A DNA stretch of 22,516 bases from an uncultured Clostridia bacterium (GCA_910586575.1 CAJUJQ010000041.1:1-22516), one strand, 5' to 3'; counted from the first letter of the stretch, positions 1-7,232 are shown. Notes: a model not told the origin generated them from the letters alone. Made by a program: numbers and translations.

Positions 1-18
1 TTCATCCCTCCTTGCTCC

Positions 19-47
19 ATTTTAACATATTTCTATCTATTAGTAAA
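19..47 (-). promoter_or_regulatory. Possible leftward promoter at window edge
   Basis: On the - strand there is a TTTACT -35 (42-47), a 17-bp spacer and a TAAAAT -10 (19-24) with an extended TG. It is followed by AAGGAGGG and an ATG at 5-3. The SD-to-ATG spacing is too short for that ATG to be certain, so a leftward gene probably begins at or just beyond the window edge. Its product cannot be seen. Confidence 0.35.
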
Positions 48-140
48 TACTCCCTCTATTTTATCATGATTCCTTATTTTCGCAAGAGGTCTAATCATTC
101 GTTATCTTATGGCATCCCGGAATCCCACAAAATTACCCCA

Positions 141-177
141 AAGAAAACGCCGGCCTCCCTTGACTGGGAAGCCGGCG
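141..177 (-). terminator. Intrinsic terminator of the apgM transcript
   Basis: On the - strand a GC stem (arms 166-177 and 148-159: seven GC-rich pairs, one mismatch, four more pairs) closes a 6-nt loop and is followed by TTTTCTT (147-141). It lies 15 bp past the stop codon of the phosphoglycerate mutase gene, the expected place for a rho-independent terminator. Confidence 0.85.
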
Positions 178-192
178 CTCATTTTCTATCGT

Positions 193-1398
193 TTATTCCC
201 CAAAAAGCCGGTCGGCAATGTGGAAGCCCTCTTCCAGAAGGATGCCGGACTTTGCGCCGGTTTCCTCGTCGTAGGTCTCCCAGCTGCCGAGCGCTTTGCG
301 GGAGTCGTACAGCAGATAGGGGACCGGGTCGGCGGTATGCGTGCGGACGCGGATGGGCGTGGGATGGTCGGGCATGACCAGCATGCGGAACTCGACGCTG
401 CGCGCGGTCAGCTCCTCGAACACAGGACGGATAATTTTTTCGTCCAGATATTCAATCGCCTTGACCTTGAGATCGGCCGCGCCCTGATGCCCCATTTCGT
501 CGGGCGCTTCGACGTGCACATACACAAAGTCATTTCCATCCTCGGTCAGCGCCTTGACCGCCGCCATCGCTTTTCCGTGGTAATCGGTATGCAGCCCGCC
601 GTTCGCCCCGGGGACCTCCATCACCTGCATTTCCGCGCCGACCGCAATGCCCTTGAGCAGGTCAACCGCCGAAATCATCGCCCCGCGCTTGCCGGTTTTT
701 TCGGTGAAGCTTTGCAGCGCCGGACGCGTGCCCGCCCCCCAGAACCACAGCGAATTTGCCTTATTCAGCCCTTTTTCCGCGCGGGCGTGGTTGAGCGGGT
801 GATTGTCCAGAATCTCAAAGCTGCGCTCCATCATGCGCCGCAAATTCGGGTCGCCGGTCAGATAGGGGCCAATCACCTCAGTCAGATGGTCATGGGGCTG
901 GCTCAGGTCGAGTACCTCGCCTTTGTCCCAGATGAGCAGATGCCGGTAGCTGGTGCCGACATAGAAACGGTACGTTTCGGTTTCAAACGCTTCCCGTACC
1001 GCGTCAATTAGTACAGCCGCGTCCGCGGTCGAGATCTCCCCGGAGGAATGGTCGAGAATCCGGCGTTCCGCGTAGGAGATGCCCTCCTCGTCGCTGAGCG
1101 TCACCAGATTACAGCGCAGGGCGATATCGGTCGGCTTCATATCCACGCCGATGGACAAGGCTTCCAGCGGCGAGCGCCCGGTGTAAAAGTTGCGCGGATT
1201 GTAGCCGAGCACCGCCAGGTTCGCGGTATCGCTGCCGGGCTTCATGCCTGCCGGGATGGTTGCGGCAAGGCCGATTTCCGCGCGGGCGGCAAGCTGATCC
1301 ATCATCGGGGTTTTCGCAGCCATCAACGGGGTTTTGCCGCCGAGCGCCGCAATGGGTTCGTCGGCCATGCCGTCGCCAAGGATGGTGATATATTTCAT
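193..1398 (-). CDS. apgM: Cofactor-independent phosphoglycerate mutase (archaeal-type, ApgM)
   Basis: Interconverts 3-phosphoglycerate and 2-phosphoglycerate in cytosolic glycolysis/gluconeogenesis without 2,3-bisphosphoglycerate. The 401-aa protein belongs to the alkaline-phosphatase-like metalloenzyme superfamily. GDGMAD near the N-terminus gives metal ligand Asp9. PGSDTAN (54-60) holds the presumed catalytic Ser56. APDEMGH (298-304) gives Asp300 and His304, and MPDH plus RTHT (342-355) give Asp344, His345 and His354. Length matches the roughly 400-residue ApgM family rather than the ~510-residue GpmI family. The ATG is preceded by GAGGAGG at 8-bp spacing, and an intrinsic terminator follows the stop. 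It lies downstream of the phosphopantetheinyl transferase on the same strand, across a 178-bp gap holding one copy of a dispersed repeat; whether it has its own promoter is unclear. Some clostridial homologues sit near threonine-pathway genes and were once called homoserine kinase-like; no such context is seen here. Confidence 0.93.
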   Translation of the reverse strand: MKYITILGDGMADEPIAALGGKTPLMAAKTPMMDQLAARAEIGLAATIPAGMKPGSDTANLAVLGYNPRNFYTGRSPLEALSIGVDMKPTDIALRCNLVTLSDEEGISYAERRILDHSSGEISTADAAVLIDAVREAFETETYRFYVGTSYRHLLIWDKGEVLDLSQPHDHLTEVIGPYLTGDPNLRRMMERSFEILDNHPLNHARAEKGLNKANSLWFWGAGTRPALQSFTEKTGKRGAMISAVDLLKGIAVGAEMQVMEVPGANGGLHTDYHGKAMAAVKALTEDGNDFVYVHVEAPDEMGHQGAADLKVKAIEYLDEKIIRPVFEELTARSVEFRMLVMPDHPTPIRVRTHTADPVPYLLYDSRKALGSWETYDEETGAKSGILLEEGFHIADRLFGE

Positions 1399-1433
1399 TG
1401 GTGGGGTTCCTCCTCATATAATAGACCTCTCGA

Positions 1434-1524
1434 AATCCACAAAGGATTCCTGCGAAAATTGATCTTCGTCTGGCGAAATCATCCCCCGCCAGCCGGCATT
1501 TCTCAGGTTCCCGAACAGGCCTAA
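1434..1524 (+). repeat. Diverged ~90-bp dispersed repeat, copy 1
   Basis: This non-coding stretch between apgM and the phosphopantetheinyl transferase aligns by eye with 11763-11852 in the same orientation and at almost the same length (91 against 90 bp). Shared blocks include AATCCA, GGATTCC-GCGAAAATT, GG-GAAA, CC-GG and GCCTAA at the end. The central 35 bp match at roughly three of four positions. Strand is nominal. It also holds a CTGGCG/CGCCAG inverted repeat not kept in copy 2. Confidence 0.45.
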
Positions 1525-1554
1525 TCTTCAATTACCTCTTTATGTATCTGTAGC

Positions 1555-1570
1555 GCGGACATTTGTCCGC
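1555..1570. repeat. Small GC palindrome after the PPTase gene
   Basis: GCGGACA, TT, TGTCCGC forms a near-perfect palindrome just past the stop codon of the - strand phosphopantetheinyl transferase. No T-run follows on either strand, so it is not a convincing intrinsic terminator; it may be a processing hairpin or chance. Confidence 0.35.
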
Positions 1571-1576
1571 CAGTTG

Positions 1577-2137
1577 TTACTCTATTATCATAACCTGTAA
1601 ATCCTCTTTTGTCCAGTCTGAATCTGCACGAGAAAGGCACAGCGAAAGCCTATAATTTTTGTCAGGAAAGGCAACCGGGAAGGCGCGGAAGTGCTCAAGC
1701 AAAATGACCGGCGTTTGCTCCATCGTCACCCGCGCGCGGGAAAGCCCCCGTGCCAAGCCCTCGCCGCTTGCTTTGACGGCGGCTTCCTTGAGCGTCCAGA
1801 ACTGGTAAAACCCGTCGGGCGGCAGCTGTGCCAGCAGCGCGCATTCCTCGGCGGAAAACCAGCGCTCCGCCACCCCGCGCCGCAGCTCACGCACCTGTTC
1901 CACGTCCACGCCGACCGGGTATTCCCCGACCGCGCACACCGCCCAAATCCCGGAATGCGACAGACTGAAATGAAAATCCGGGTATTCTGGCAGATAGGGC
2001 TTGCCGCTTTTCATTTTGGAGCGCAGCAGGGGGACGGGGGCATTTGGCTTTGCCCGGTGCAGGGCATAGCGAAGCAGGCGATCGGCGGCTTCGCTCCCCG
2101 ACCGCGCCCCTATCCTCTGTGCGAAAATGCCTCTCAC
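1577..2137 (-). CDS. 4'-phosphopantetheinyl transferase, short Sfp type
   Basis: Moves the 4'-phosphopantetheine arm of CoA onto a serine of acyl or peptidyl carrier proteins. The Sfp-family signatures are in order: GKPYLP (45-50), HFSLSHSG (56-63), GVDVEQ (76-81) with metal ligands Asp78 and Glu80, WFSAEE (93-98), and FWTLKEAAVKASGEGL (113-128) with Glu118. The start chosen is GTG at 2137-2135, because GGAG sits 8 nt upstream and the presumed transcription start lies near 2207. A longer frame opens with TTG at 2209, but that codon has no ribosome site and falls at the likely mRNA 5' end. The resulting 186 aa is shorter than Sfp (about 224) yet holds the catalytic core. No PKS, NRPS or acyl carrier gene is nearby, so the substrate is unknown; it may be the cell's only such enzyme or accessory to AcpS. 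Confidence 0.88.
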   Translation of the reverse strand: MRGIFAQRIGARSGSEAADRLLRYALHRAKPNAPVPLLRSKMKSGKPYLPEYPDFHFSLSHSGIWAVCAVGEYPVGVDVEQVRELRRGVAERWFSAEECALLAQLPPDGFYQFWTLKEAAVKASGEGLARGLSRARVTMEQTPVILLEHFRAFPVAFPDKNYRLSLCLSRADSDWTKEDLQVMIIE

Positions 2138-2213
2138 AGCCCTGTCTCCTTTCCGTTCCGCCCATCCGGCGCCATCCCCGGCAAAAATTGGACTCTGTGA
2201 TATCTGCAAATAT

Positions 2214-2222
2214 AGTATACCA
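2214..2222 (-). promoter_or_regulatory. Leftward extended -10 promoter for PPTase
   Basis: On the - strand TGG-TATACT (2222-2214) is an extended -10 box, predicting a start near 2207 and a ~70-nt leader before the GTG at 2137. No good -35 is visible. It is back-to-back with a rightward extended -10 at 2238-2246. Confidence 0.5.
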
Positions 2223-2237
2223 TATCACCGGGAAATG

Positions 2238-2246
2238 TGCTATAAT
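2238..2246 (+). promoter_or_regulatory. Rightward extended -10 promoter
   Basis: TGC-TATAAT is a consensus extended -10 (box 2241-2246), predicting transcription from about 2253 into the C39-like gene and rlmA. A -35 is not recognisable, as is usual for extended -10 promoters. Confidence 0.6.
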
Positions 2247-2289
2247 AGATACGGATAAATTTGAATTTTTCGTGCAGGAGGCGGAAAAG

Positions 2290-2922
2290 ATGCCCAGAAA
2301 ACGACATATCAACCAACGAGGCGGACTGATTGACGCGCCGGGGGCTTACCTGCTGGCATGCACCGGCCGGAGCTTCCGCCAAACAGGCGGCTTCCGGCTG
2401 GAAACCGAACCCATGCTCCGGCAGCTGGAATACGAAGCCTGGGACGGCAAGCCCTGCCCCAACTGCACGCCGTCCGCGCTCGCCAACGCGCTTGCCTACT
2501 ACCGCCGCCGCTGGCCGCAGATTCCAGACGACCCGCGCGAGCGCTACCGCCTGCTGCGGGGACATCTCCGCCTGGTGCATTCCCCGCTTCCAGGCTCCGG
2601 CGGATACCCTGCCTTTCTGAATGCCGTATTGGTGCGGCGGCTCTGGCGGCTGCTCGGCATTGATGCCTGGCCGGTTACATATCCCTTCCCCAGCGCGCGC
2701 CGCCTGCGGCAGCTGATTGCCTCGGACGGTACACCGCTGGTGCTCTCCATCTGGTCCAAGGCCTACCTTGGGCATACGGTGCTGCTGCTCGGCTGGGAGA
2801 TATGGAGCGACGGGCAGGCCCCGCGCCTGTTTTGGGTTGTCCATGACGGCTGGTCGGACGCGCCACGCTTTTTGGACGCCGAGGCCGTCCGCATCTGGCA
2901 GGCCGTCCGCATGGCACGGTAA
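2290..2922 (+). CDS. Uncharacterised protein, possible papain/C39-like fold
   Basis: I do not recognise this 210-aa protein as a named family. It has no signal peptide or membrane segment, so it is probably cytosolic. Its pattern recalls C39-like cysteine peptidases: CPNCTPSALANALAYY (56-71) resembles the nucleophile helix of that fold (Cys59 followed by Pro and Ser at the usual spacing), YLGHTVLLLGWE (159-170) resembles the catalytic-His strand (His162), and WVVHDGW (182-188) offers an acidic third residue, Asp186. The C39-like assignment is inference from motif order and spacing. The ATG is chosen because AGGAGG lies 8 nt upstream; the frame is open further 5' but into the promoter. It is rich in Arg (RRRW, VRRLWR). 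It is 40 bp upstream of rlmA with no terminator between, so the two are probably co-transcribed. Confidence 0.7.
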   Translation: MPRKRHINQRGGLIDAPGAYLLACTGRSFRQTGGFRLETEPMLRQLEYEAWDGKPCPNCTPSALANALAYYRRRWPQIPDDPRERYRLLRGHLRLVHSPLPGSGGYPAFLNAVLVRRLWRLLGIDAWPVTYPFPSARRLRQLIASDGTPLVLSIWSKAYLGHTVLLLGWEIWSDGQAPRLFWVVHDGWSDAPRFLDAEAVRIWQAVRMAR

Positions 2923-2962
2923 AACTCAAATCCCGGATAAAAAGTTTAGGATGTGAAACCAT

Positions 2963-3775
2963 ATGTTTTTATGCCCGGTCTGCCGGAAGCCCCTGGATGA
3001 CGGCGCAAAAACCCGCGCCTGCCCCTCCGGGCACTGCTTTGACCGCTCGGCGCAGGGCGGCTATGTCAATCTGCTGCGCACAAACCGCCGCGGAAGCGCC
3101 GACCCAGGGGACAGCTCGGAAATGTGCCGCGCCCGCACCCGATTCCTGGAAAGCGGGTACTATGAAGTGCTGCGGGATACCCTTTGCGATACCGTTTCGC
3201 AGTTCCCGTCCCGGTACATTTTGGACGCGGGCTGCGGGGAGGGGTATTATACCACCGCCGTTATGAAAGCCCTGCGGGACATCGCCAGCCCGGCGAAGCT
3301 GCTCGGCGTGGACCTTTCCAAAACCGCCCTGCGCCACGCCGGGAAACAATGCCCGGACGGGGAATTCGCGGTGGCAAGCCTGTTCGACCTGCCGCTGCCC
3401 GACCATTCCATCGACGTCATTCTGCACCTGTTCGCGCCAATGTGTGAGCAGGAGTTCCGCCGCGTCCTGACCGGGGGCGGCACGCTGGTCACCGTCAAAC
3501 CGGGGGCCGACCACCTCTGGGGGCTGAAAGAAATCCTCTATGACAAGCCCTACCCGAACGATGAGGATGAGGCCGAGTATGAGGACTTCCATTGGATGGG
3601 GCGCATTTTTGCCGAGGATGAAATTACCCTGCGCTGCAACGAGGATATCCGCGCGCTGTACCAAATGACGCCCTACGCCTGGAAAACCGCCAGGGAAGCC
3701 GCCGGCCGCCTGCTTTCCATGGAGACGCTGGAAACCAAAATTTCCTTTTTGATTGATTTATATCTTGCTGTTTGA
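2963..3775 (+). CDS. rlmA: 23S rRNA (guanine-N1)-methyltransferase RlmA
   Basis: A SAM-dependent enzyme that methylates N1 of a guanine in helix 35 of 23S rRNA (G745 in Gram-negatives; G748 for the Gram-positive type, known as a determinant of tylosin resistance). The N-terminal zinc ribbon is complete: Cys4, Cys7, Cys20, His24. It is followed by the family stretch GGYVNLL (32-38), then GDSSEM and ARTRFLESGYY (57-67). The SAM-binding motif is ILDAGCGEGYYT (86-97), with the acidic end of strand 2 at GVDLS (115-119). The 270-aa length is normal. The ribosome site before the ATG is weak (AGGATG), consistent with translation from the upstream gene's mRNA. A strong terminator starts 13 bp after the stop. 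Which guanine is modified cannot be read from sequence alone. Confidence 0.92.
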   Translation: MFLCPVCRKPLDDGAKTRACPSGHCFDRSAQGGYVNLLRTNRRGSADPGDSSEMCRARTRFLESGYYEVLRDTLCDTVSQFPSRYILDAGCGEGYYTTAVMKALRDIASPAKLLGVDLSKTALRHAGKQCPDGEFAVASLFDLPLPDHSIDVILHLFAPMCEQEFRRVLTGGGTLVTVKPGADHLWGLKEILYDKPYPNDEDEAEYEDFHWMGRIFAEDEITLRCNEDIRALYQMTPYAWKTAREAAGRLLSMETLETKISFLIDLYLAV

Positions 3776-3787
3776 CGCTGTTTCACG

Positions 3788-3818
3788 CCCGGAGGGATGA
3801 TTCCCCCGGGTTTTTTTT
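3788..3818 (+). terminator. Intrinsic terminator after rlmA
   Basis: CCCGG-A-GGG (3788-3796) pairs with CCCCCGGG (3803-3810) around a 6-nt loop with one bulged A, followed by eight T residues (3811-3818). It ends the C39-like/rlmA transcript and separates it from the symporter gene. Confidence 0.92.
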
Positions 3819-3949
3819 ATTCCGGATTTTGACTGCAATGCCCATACAAGCAGGGGCTTCACTGCTCTATTTTTTCCCTGCCGCGCATAGAATTTCTAAG
3901 CGGACGGACAGGCGTATCATGCCGGTTAACGAAAACGGGGAGGCCAAAA

Positions 3950-5356
3950 ATGGGGTTTTGGAAAATTTTGACGCTTTTGCGGGACTTTTTGTGGCGGGGG
4001 CCGCTGCTGGCGCTGCTGCCTGCGACGGGGCTGCTGCTGACACTCCGGCTGCGGTTCATCCAGCTGCGGCGGCTGCCGCTGGCGTTCCGGCTGCTGCTCT
4101 CGCGGGAGGAGGGCGCGCGGGACGGGGAAATTACGCCGTTCGCGGCGCTGTGCACCGCGCTTTCCGCCACCATCGGCACGGGCAATATCGTTGGGGTCGC
4201 CACGGCGGTCAGCATCCTTACGGGCGGGCCGGGGGCGCTGTTCTGGATGTGGCTGTCCGCGCTGCTCGGCATGGCGGTCAAATATACCGAAGGATATCTT
4301 GCCATCCGCTTCCGGGTGACCCTGCCGGATGGGCAGCGACGCGGCGGGCCATTCTATTATATGGAACGCGGATTGGGCAGGCCGGGGCTGGGCAAGCTGT
4401 TTGCCGCCTGTACCGCGCTTGCAGGGGTGCTCGGCATCGGCACCATGACGCAAATGAGCGGAATTATACAGGCGGCGGAAATTTTCCTCAAGGGCAGTGG
4501 AACCGTGACGGTGTTCGGCGGGCAGTATTCCAAAGTGCGGGTGGCGTGCGGGATTGTGACGGGTATCCTTTCCGCGCTCGTAATTTGGGGCGGCGCGCAG
4601 CGGATTGCCCGTGCCGCGACGCTGGTCGTCCCGCTGATGGCAGGGCTTTATATTGGCGCGTCCGGGCTGATTCTGGCGACACACGCCGGGGAGCTGCCGG
4701 AGGCGTTCCGGCTGATTGCAGAGAGCGCGTTCGGGCTGCGCGCGGCGGCGGGCGGCAGCGCGGCGGCGATACTGCTTGCCATGCAGAACGGGGTTGCGCG
4801 CGGCGTGTTCTCCAATGAGGCGGGGCTTGGCTCCGCGCCGATTGCCGCAGGCTCCTCCAATACCAATGACCCCGTCCGGCAAGGGCTTATTTCCATGACC
4901 GGGACGTTTATTGATACGCTGGTGCTGTGCACCATGACCGGGCTGGTGCTGATTGTAATGGGTTCGTGGCGCAATACCGCGCTCGAAGGGGTGGCGCTAA
5001 CGCTGGACGCATTTGCGCGCGGGTTGTGGTTCCTGCCGCCCGGGGTCAGTGACGGCATTCTGGCGGTGTCCCTATCTGCGTTCGCGTTCACCACCATCCT
5101 TGGCTGGTGCTTCTACGGGGAACGGAGCGTTGAGTACCTGACACGGGGACGGTTCCCCGGCGCGGTGAAGGGTTACCGCGCGGCTTACCTGCTGACGGTG
5201 TTCCTTGCGCCTTATGTGGGCGCGGCTGAGGTGTGGACGGCTGCCGACGTACTCAATGCTATGATGGCGCTGCCTAACCTCATTGCGCTGTTTGGCCTGG
5301 CGGAAATTGTGTCACGTGAAACAATGCAGCGCCTGCGCGGGAATCCGCCCAAGTGA
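3950..5356 (+). CDS. Sodium:alanine/glycine symporter, AGCS family
   Basis: An integral membrane protein importing alanine or glycine with sodium. The 468-aa protein is hydrophobic throughout, with about ten membrane segments. The AGCS hallmarks are present: TALSATIGTGNIVGVATA (69-86) around the substrate/Na+ site; GGPGALFWMWLSALLGMAVKY (92-112), close to the family signature; GGPFYYMERGLG; and SNEAGLGSAPIAAGSSNTNDP in the middle of the protein. The ATG at 3950 has GGGGAGG about 8 nt upstream; earlier in-frame starts are not needed. It stands alone between the rlmA terminator and a long non-coding stretch, so it is probably monocistronic. No clear promoter is seen in 3819-3949, and no T-run terminator follows the stop. 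The amino acid carried is inferred from the family. Confidence 0.94.
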   Translation: MGFWKILTLLRDFLWRGPLLALLPATGLLLTLRLRFIQLRRLPLAFRLLLSREEGARDGEITPFAALCTALSATIGTGNIVGVATAVSILTGGPGALFWMWLSALLGMAVKYTEGYLAIRFRVTLPDGQRRGGPFYYMERGLGRPGLGKLFAACTALAGVLGIGTMTQMSGIIQAAEIFLKGSGTVTVFGGQYSKVRVACGIVTGILSALVIWGGAQRIARAATLVVPLMAGLYIGASGLILATHAGELPEAFRLIAESAFGLRAAAGGSAAAILLAMQNGVARGVFSNEAGLGSAPIAAGSSNTNDPVRQGLISMTGTFIDTLVLCTMTGLVLIVMGSWRNTALEGVALTLDAFARGLWFLPPGVSDGILAVSLSAFAFTTILGWCFYGERSVEYLTRGRFPGAVKGYRAAYLLTVFLAPYVGAAEVWTAADVLNAMMALPNLIALFGLAEIVSRETMQRLRGNPPK

Positions 5357-5473
5357 CACAATCGTCACCGGAAAGTCACCGCGCTGTCATCATCCCCGTT
5401 TACGATAACAGTATGCCACCTCCATCCCACCGCTATTGGCAGGTTACAATCCGGTTAAAATCATCCATGCTTA

Positions 5474-5502
5474 TTGACTTATAATATTATACAACGTATA
5501 CT
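5474..5502 (+). promoter_or_regulatory. Sigma-A promoter inside the spacer
   Basis: TTGACT (5474-5479), a 17-bp spacer and TATACT (5497-5502) form a near-consensus promoter. The spacer itself is AT-rich. The predicted start is near 5507-5509. No credible gene follows for almost 480 bp, so it would make a non-coding RNA or a very long leader of the efflux operon. Confidence 0.65.
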
Positions 5503-5705
5503 ATCTATGGAAGCTCTGAATCGGTCGAAAAAAACCTTTTTTTGCGGAATTCGGCACAATCCCCGTTCCGCAAAACGCGCCTTTCCTGATATCGCCGGCC
5601 ATTTCACCGGGGACAGACCTGGAAATACCTCCGGCAGGAATCCCCGGCGATCCATGGATTGTTAAAAATTTATGAACGGCAAATGGATAAATTTGCAAAT
5701 GACAT

Positions 5706-5778
5706 AAAAACCGGTGTTTCGGCAGGCGCATATAGTGTCCGCTGCCTGCGGCAGGTACTATATGTAGTCCTGGTTTTT
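5706..5778 (+). ncRNA. Long interrupted hairpin, candidate small RNA or attenuator
   Basis: Three nested paired segments share one axis: 5706-5714 with 5770-5778 (nine pairs, one G-U), CATATAGT 5729-5736 with ACTATATG 5757-5764 (eight perfect pairs) and CTGCC 5742-5746 with GGCAG 5750-5754 around a 3-nt loop. The 3' arm ends in five T residues, so on the + strand it could be the terminator of a ~270-nt RNA begun at the 5474-5502 promoter. The role is inferred; only the pairing is seen. Confidence 0.4.
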
Positions 5779-5839
5779 AAGGAAATTCCCTGGTTTCCCA
5801 TTTGCTGTTTTTCAGTCAAAAATTGTTACCGAAATTTCA

Positions 5840-5869
5840 TTGACAGGCGCAAGCAGCCCGTTTTATAAT
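5840..5869 (+). promoter_or_regulatory. Promoter of the efflux operon
   Basis: A perfect TTGACA (5840-5845), an 18-bp spacer and a perfect TATAAT (5864-5869) predict a start near 5876. The leader to the TolC-like gene would be about 110 nt and would carry the palindrome at 5883-5900. Confidence 0.85.
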
Positions 5870-5882
5870 AGATGCGCGGAAC

Positions 5883-5900
5883 CGACCGACCGGTCGGTCG
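5883..5900. promoter_or_regulatory. 18-bp perfect palindrome, likely TetR operator
   Basis: CGACCGACCGGTCGGTCG is fully self-complementary and lies about +7 to +24 from the predicted start, where a bound repressor would block transcription. Palindromes of this size are typical TetR-family operators, and a TetR-family gene ends this operon. Because the next bases are CTTCTTTTT, the same element could also fold as a short hairpin terminator in RNA. The link to the TetR protein is inference. Confidence 0.65.
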
Positions 5901-5986
5901 CTTCTTTTTACCATGGATCTGACTGGGAACGGCAAGCCGTCAGGGCAGATCCCAAGCTGCGCACAGCACAGAAAGCGAGGAACCCT

Positions 5987-7210
5987 ATGAAGAAGCAAAT
6001 ACTCACCCTTGCGCTCGCCGGGCTGATGACGGTACCGGCATCAGCGGCGGAAACCGCGATGTTCGGCCCGGGGCAGCCCATCGTGGGCACGCCGCAAACC
6101 CCGGTACCGCAGGCAGGCTACAGCAGCGCAGTGGGACCAGTCATCTCAATTGATGAAATCGAAGGCCGTGTACGCAGCGACAACCTGCAAATTCAAATGA
6201 TGGACCGGCAGCTCAAGGCGCTGGAGGATATGGACGTCAGCGAAGCGGTCAACGCGCTCAATACGCAGGCCAACCAGCTGACACAGCTGGCAACCCAGCT
6301 GCAAAACATGCTGCCGCAGATTCAGGACGACCCGGTTACAACGGGGCTGATTACTTCCAACCTGGCAATCCTCAATATGCAGGCGGCACAGCTGAAATCG
6401 CAGGCGACCTCAACCACCGACCAGCTCGACGAACAGATTGATACCTTGGAAGAGCAGTTCCACGATGCAGAAAATCAGCTGGTATTCGCCGCCGAATCCA
6501 CCTATCTTGGCATCAAGTCCATGGAAAGCAGCTATGAGGATTTGATCCGTCAGCGCACAACCCTTGCGACGACGGTCGCTGAAATGGAGAAGCGGCACGA
6601 GCTGGGACAGATATCGGATATCCAGCTTCAGGAGACGCAGAACGGCCTTGTACAGCTGGACAGCGGCATCTCCACGCTGGCGATGAATATCGAAAACACC
6701 AAGGGGGATTTAAACCTGCTGCTTGGGCGCGGGGGAAAGGAGCCGTTTACACTGGCGCCGCTCCCGGCGGTGACTGACCTGCAAATCGCGGCAATCAATT
6801 ACGAAAAGGATGTCGGCGAGGTCCTGCGCAACAGCACCGAGGTGCGCAAGGCGCGCGACGCGATGTTTGACGCGAATGACCAGGACAACCGCTACACCAA
6901 ACAGGCCGCCGAGCTGACATATGACAATACGGTGAACACCGTCCGGCAAAATTTCCTGAAGCTGTGCCGTGCCGTGACCGACAAGCGGCAGCTGGTGACG
7001 GCAGCGCAAAACGATTTCGCGCTTGCGCAGCAGACCTTCCAGTCGCAGCAGGTCAAGCTGCAAAACGGGCAGATTTCACAGAACACCTTTGACGCGGCAA
7101 AGGCGACGATGGAAACCTCGCTGAACGCGGTCACAACGGCGCAAAACAACCTTTTCACCGCCTATATGAAATATCGGTGGGCAATGCGGGGCATCGTCTC
7201 CACCAGCTGA
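5987..7210 (+). CDS. Secreted TolC-like coiled-coil protein of an RND efflux operon
   Basis: Probable third component of a tripartite pump. The 407-aa protein starts with a signal peptide (KK, hydrophobic core, ASA-AE cleavage near residue 20), so it is exported. The rest is almost all helix and coiled coil, with many Gln, Ala and Asn. It carries the internal duplication of TolC-family proteins: EKRHELGQISDIQLQETQNG (201-220) followed by LNLLLGR (242-248), and VKLQNGQISQNTFDAAKATM (356-375) followed by AQNNLF (385-390). I see no amphipathic beta-strands between the helical halves and no C-terminal membrane anchor. The ATG is chosen for GCGAGG 6 nt upstream; the frame is open further upstream but crosses the promoter. 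It is first gene of the operon, before the membrane-fusion protein. How it attaches to the envelope of a monoderm is unknown. Confidence 0.82.
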   Translation: MKKQILTLALAGLMTVPASAAETAMFGPGQPIVGTPQTPVPQAGYSSAVGPVISIDEIEGRVRSDNLQIQMMDRQLKALEDMDVSEAVNALNTQANQLTQLATQLQNMLPQIQDDPVTTGLITSNLAILNMQAAQLKSQATSTTDQLDEQIDTLEEQFHDAENQLVFAAESTYLGIKSMESSYEDLIRQRTTLATTVAEMEKRHELGQISDIQLQETQNGLVQLDSGISTLAMNIENTKGDLNLLLGRGGKEPFTLAPLPAVTDLQIAAINYEKDVGEVLRNSTEVRKARDAMFDANDQDNRYTKQAAELTYDNTVNTVRQNFLKLCRAVTDKRQLVTAAQNDFALAQQTFQSQQVKLQNGQISQNTFDAAKATMETSLNAVTTAQNNLFTAYMKYRWAMRGIVSTS

Positions 7211-7232
7211 CGCGCCTGCGCGTCCGACGGTA

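Larger units (their letters stand above)
5357..5986. other. 630-bp gene-less regulatory spacer
   Basis: No convincing protein gene is seen. Small frames here lack ribosome sites and look like non-coding translation. The stretch holds two sigma-A-like promoters (5474-5502 and 5840-5869), a long interrupted hairpin (5706-5778), an 18-bp perfect palindrome (5883-5900) and GTGAC/GTCAC repeats right after the symporter stop. It most likely contains the control region of the efflux operon and perhaps a small RNA. Confidence 0.6.

Noticed and set aside
109..1011. Long + strand open frame opposite apgM
   Set aside because: It is the shadow of a well-supported - strand gene in a GC-rich genome, has no ribosome site and encodes no recognisable protein.
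3772..4818. 348-codon + strand frame overlapping the symporter gene
   Set aside because: Out of frame with the AGCS protein, Ala/Arg/Gly-rich shadow translation, and it starts across the rlmA terminator.
5507..5665. A 52-codon frame starting right at the 5474-5502 promoter, possible leaderless peptide
   Set aside because: No ribosome site, Arg/Asn-rich composition without pattern, and no family seen; a non-coding transcript is more likely.
5659..5868. 69-codon frame across the long hairpin
   Set aside because: It starts at TTG with no ribosome site and runs through the hairpin and into the efflux promoter, so coding is very unlikely.
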